A stretch of DNA of 64,000 nucleotides from Holdemania sp. Marseille-P2844 (GTDB taxonomy: Bacteria > Bacillota_I > Bacilli_A > Erysipelotrichales > Erysipelotrichaceae), in assembly GCF_900120005.1 (NCBI RefSeq), contig NZ_LT635452.1:265667-329666 (forward strand), given 5' to 3'. Position 1 is the stretch's first letter; each line of letters begins with the position of its first letter. Below the pieces are notes generated by a model. The model saw only the letters and a program-made list of their open reading frames with translations, had not been told where the DNA came from and ran no database searches. The translations under genes and the position numbers were made by a program. Below are positions 63,270 through 64,000 of the stretch, piece by piece.

Positions 63270-64000
63270 TTACGGGTGGTTTTGATTGAGAAAACGGCAG
63301 GGAACTAAGGTGTTAGAAATAAGTAAAATGCGGGTCTTAAATTGAATGAAAGAGCGATAACCGAAAGCCAGGCACTTGATGACCTTAATCAGATTATTCG
63401 TACCTTCAATCATGCCATTAGAAAATGAGTAAGTCAAGGCGTTGATCACTGCCTCTTTCCGTTCCACTAAGGACTGAATGGCGGTATTCATGGGCTTGGA
63501 GATCAAAGGATCGGGATTCAGACAAGCTTGGAGGAAGGCGTCAGGATCTTTCCGGTTGAGCGCGGTAAGGAGACTCTGATAGAGCTCATAAGTCGCCTTG
63601 AGCTCGGGATCCAGTTCAACTAAGAAGTGGACAATGTCAATTTCGCGCATCAGAGATGGAAAGCAAACCCATTTTTTGAAGTCCTGATCATTCAGGTCAT
63701 CTTCAAATTTAAGAAGGAGTTTCCAATAGCGTTTGAGCTTATTGTAATGAGGCTTACTCTGATTCATGAAATTGACGCGGGTCTTATTGAGAGCGCGGCT
63801 GAGCAGCTGAACGATGTGGAAGCGGTCAAGAATGATCTTGGCGTGAGGGAAACAGTGGTGAACGACAGAGAAGTAAGGGGAATACATATCCATACAAACG
63901 GTTTTAACGGCTTCGCGGGCTTTCCTGGAATAGCTCATGAAATAGCGGATGAGAACGGGCATTCTGCGATCAGGAAGGATATTGAGAATCTGACCGGATT
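63270..64000 (-). CDS. ISL3-family transposase, C-terminal part (5' end beyond window)
   Basis: The frame is open from the window edge (SGQILNILPDRRMPVLIRYF) to a stop at 63270-63272. DDE-transposase features of the ISL3 family: VCMDMYSPYFSVVHHCFPHAKI, DRFHIVQLLSRALNKTR, and the Glu-bearing MIEGTNNLIKVIKCLAFGYRSF. About 243 residues are visible, of the 400-440 usual for the family. The stop codon lies inside the right-end hairpin of the neighbouring IS200, so the two elements abut and the native C-terminus may have been altered. Confidence 0.9.
   Translation of the reverse strand, partial: SGQILNILPDRRMPVLIRYFMSYSRKAREAVKTVCMDMYSPYFSVVHHCFPHAKIILDRFHIVQLLSRALNKTRVNFMNQSKPHYNKLKRYWKLLLKFEDDLNDQDFKKWVCFPSLMREIDIVHFLVELDPELKATYELYQSLLTALNRKDPDAFLQACLNPDPLISKPMNTAIQSLVERKEAVINALTYSFSNGMIEGTNNLIKVIKCLAFGYRSFIQFKTRILLISNTLVPCRFLNQNHP

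Larger units (their letters stand above)
62570..63280 (+). mobile_element. IS200-type insertion sequence (IS200/IS605 family)
   Basis: A single-gene element: left subterminal hairpin ACCACG / CGTGGT (62570-62590), the Y1 transposase gene, and right hairpin ACCACCCG / CGGGTGGT (63260-63280). These hairpins are what the transposase binds in single-stranded form. Further imperfect hairpins lie at 63155-63255 (GCCTCTTTGAGAGGC and others). No TnpB is present, so this is the IS200 subgroup. True tips extend a few to some tens of nt beyond the hairpins and cannot be set exactly. Confidence 0.88.

Overview
The window reads as a chromosome segment of an anaerobic, gut-type Firmicute with roughly balanced base composition. 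A Holdemania-like member of the Erysipelotrichia is my best guess. This is inferred from the anaerobic ribonucleotide reductase pair, several PTS systems, a radical-type acyl-CoA dehydratase activator and Firmicute-style ribosome binding sites and terminators. No rRNA or other marker is present to confirm it.

Layout. 1-2232: 3' part of tldD, then pmbA and a terminator. 2233-4154: a group II intron just past that terminator. 4243-5831: a lone serine recombinase, a small unknown gene and an acetyltransferase. 6012-8669: four small membrane proteins, three of them tandem paralogs. 8718-10421: a cobalamin riboswitch and three genes for B12 handling. 10518-13478: a long leader and nrdDG. 13611-20527: a GntR regulator, a SIS-domain sugar-phosphate enzyme, a membrane-anchored Ntn hydrolase and a mannose-family PTS with a cre site. 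20641-22330: threonine aldolase and a HAD phosphatase. 22554-30159 (minus strand): a beta-glucoside PTS regulon with its PRD regulator, a GH1 enzyme and a GH13 enzyme. 30525-36961: a decayed GntR regulator, asparaginase, adenosine deaminase, a MarR-MATE efflux operon and a nucleotide-kinase-like protein. 37298-38749: an Rpn-type nuclease plus a separate copy of its C-terminal tail. 38985-43625: a MarR-led operon encoding a split acyl-CoA dehydratase activator. 43806-49047 and on to 52379: DUF1349 protein, PepT, an acetyltransferase, two membrane proteins, and a two-component system with a FtsX-type ABC transporter. 52488-54967: a HIRAN protein, an unknown PemK-like protein and a WYL regulator. 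55045-56724: kduI-kduD. 56779-58700: a second, almost identical group II intron, again just past a terminator. 58743-62448: a blaI-blaR pair bracketed by small non-coding transcription units. 62570-64000: an IS200 element abutting an ISL3-family transposase.

How it works together. Much of the region is carbohydrate and nucleoside scavenging: a cre-controlled mannose-type PTS, a cellobiose-type PTS with intracellular glycosidases, uronate isomerisation by KduI/KduD, adenosine deaminase, asparaginase and PepT. Control is mostly local: MarR, GntR, WYL, PRD and BlaI regulators sit beside their probable targets, and palindromes lie in or next to recognisable promoters.

The most unusual part is 58743-62448. 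Four promoter-to-terminator units without convincing reading frames share an architecture: a purine-rich 5' segment, CU-rich tracts and C-rich terminator loops able to pair with Shine-Dalgarno sequences. Two are near-identical ~290-bp direct repeats that flank blaI-blaR. They look like a tandem family of small regulatory RNAs that I cannot assign to a known family. A second point of interest is the Rpn nuclease: its C-terminal tail carries an internal Shine-Dalgarno and start codon, and a free-standing duplicate of just that tail lies next to it.
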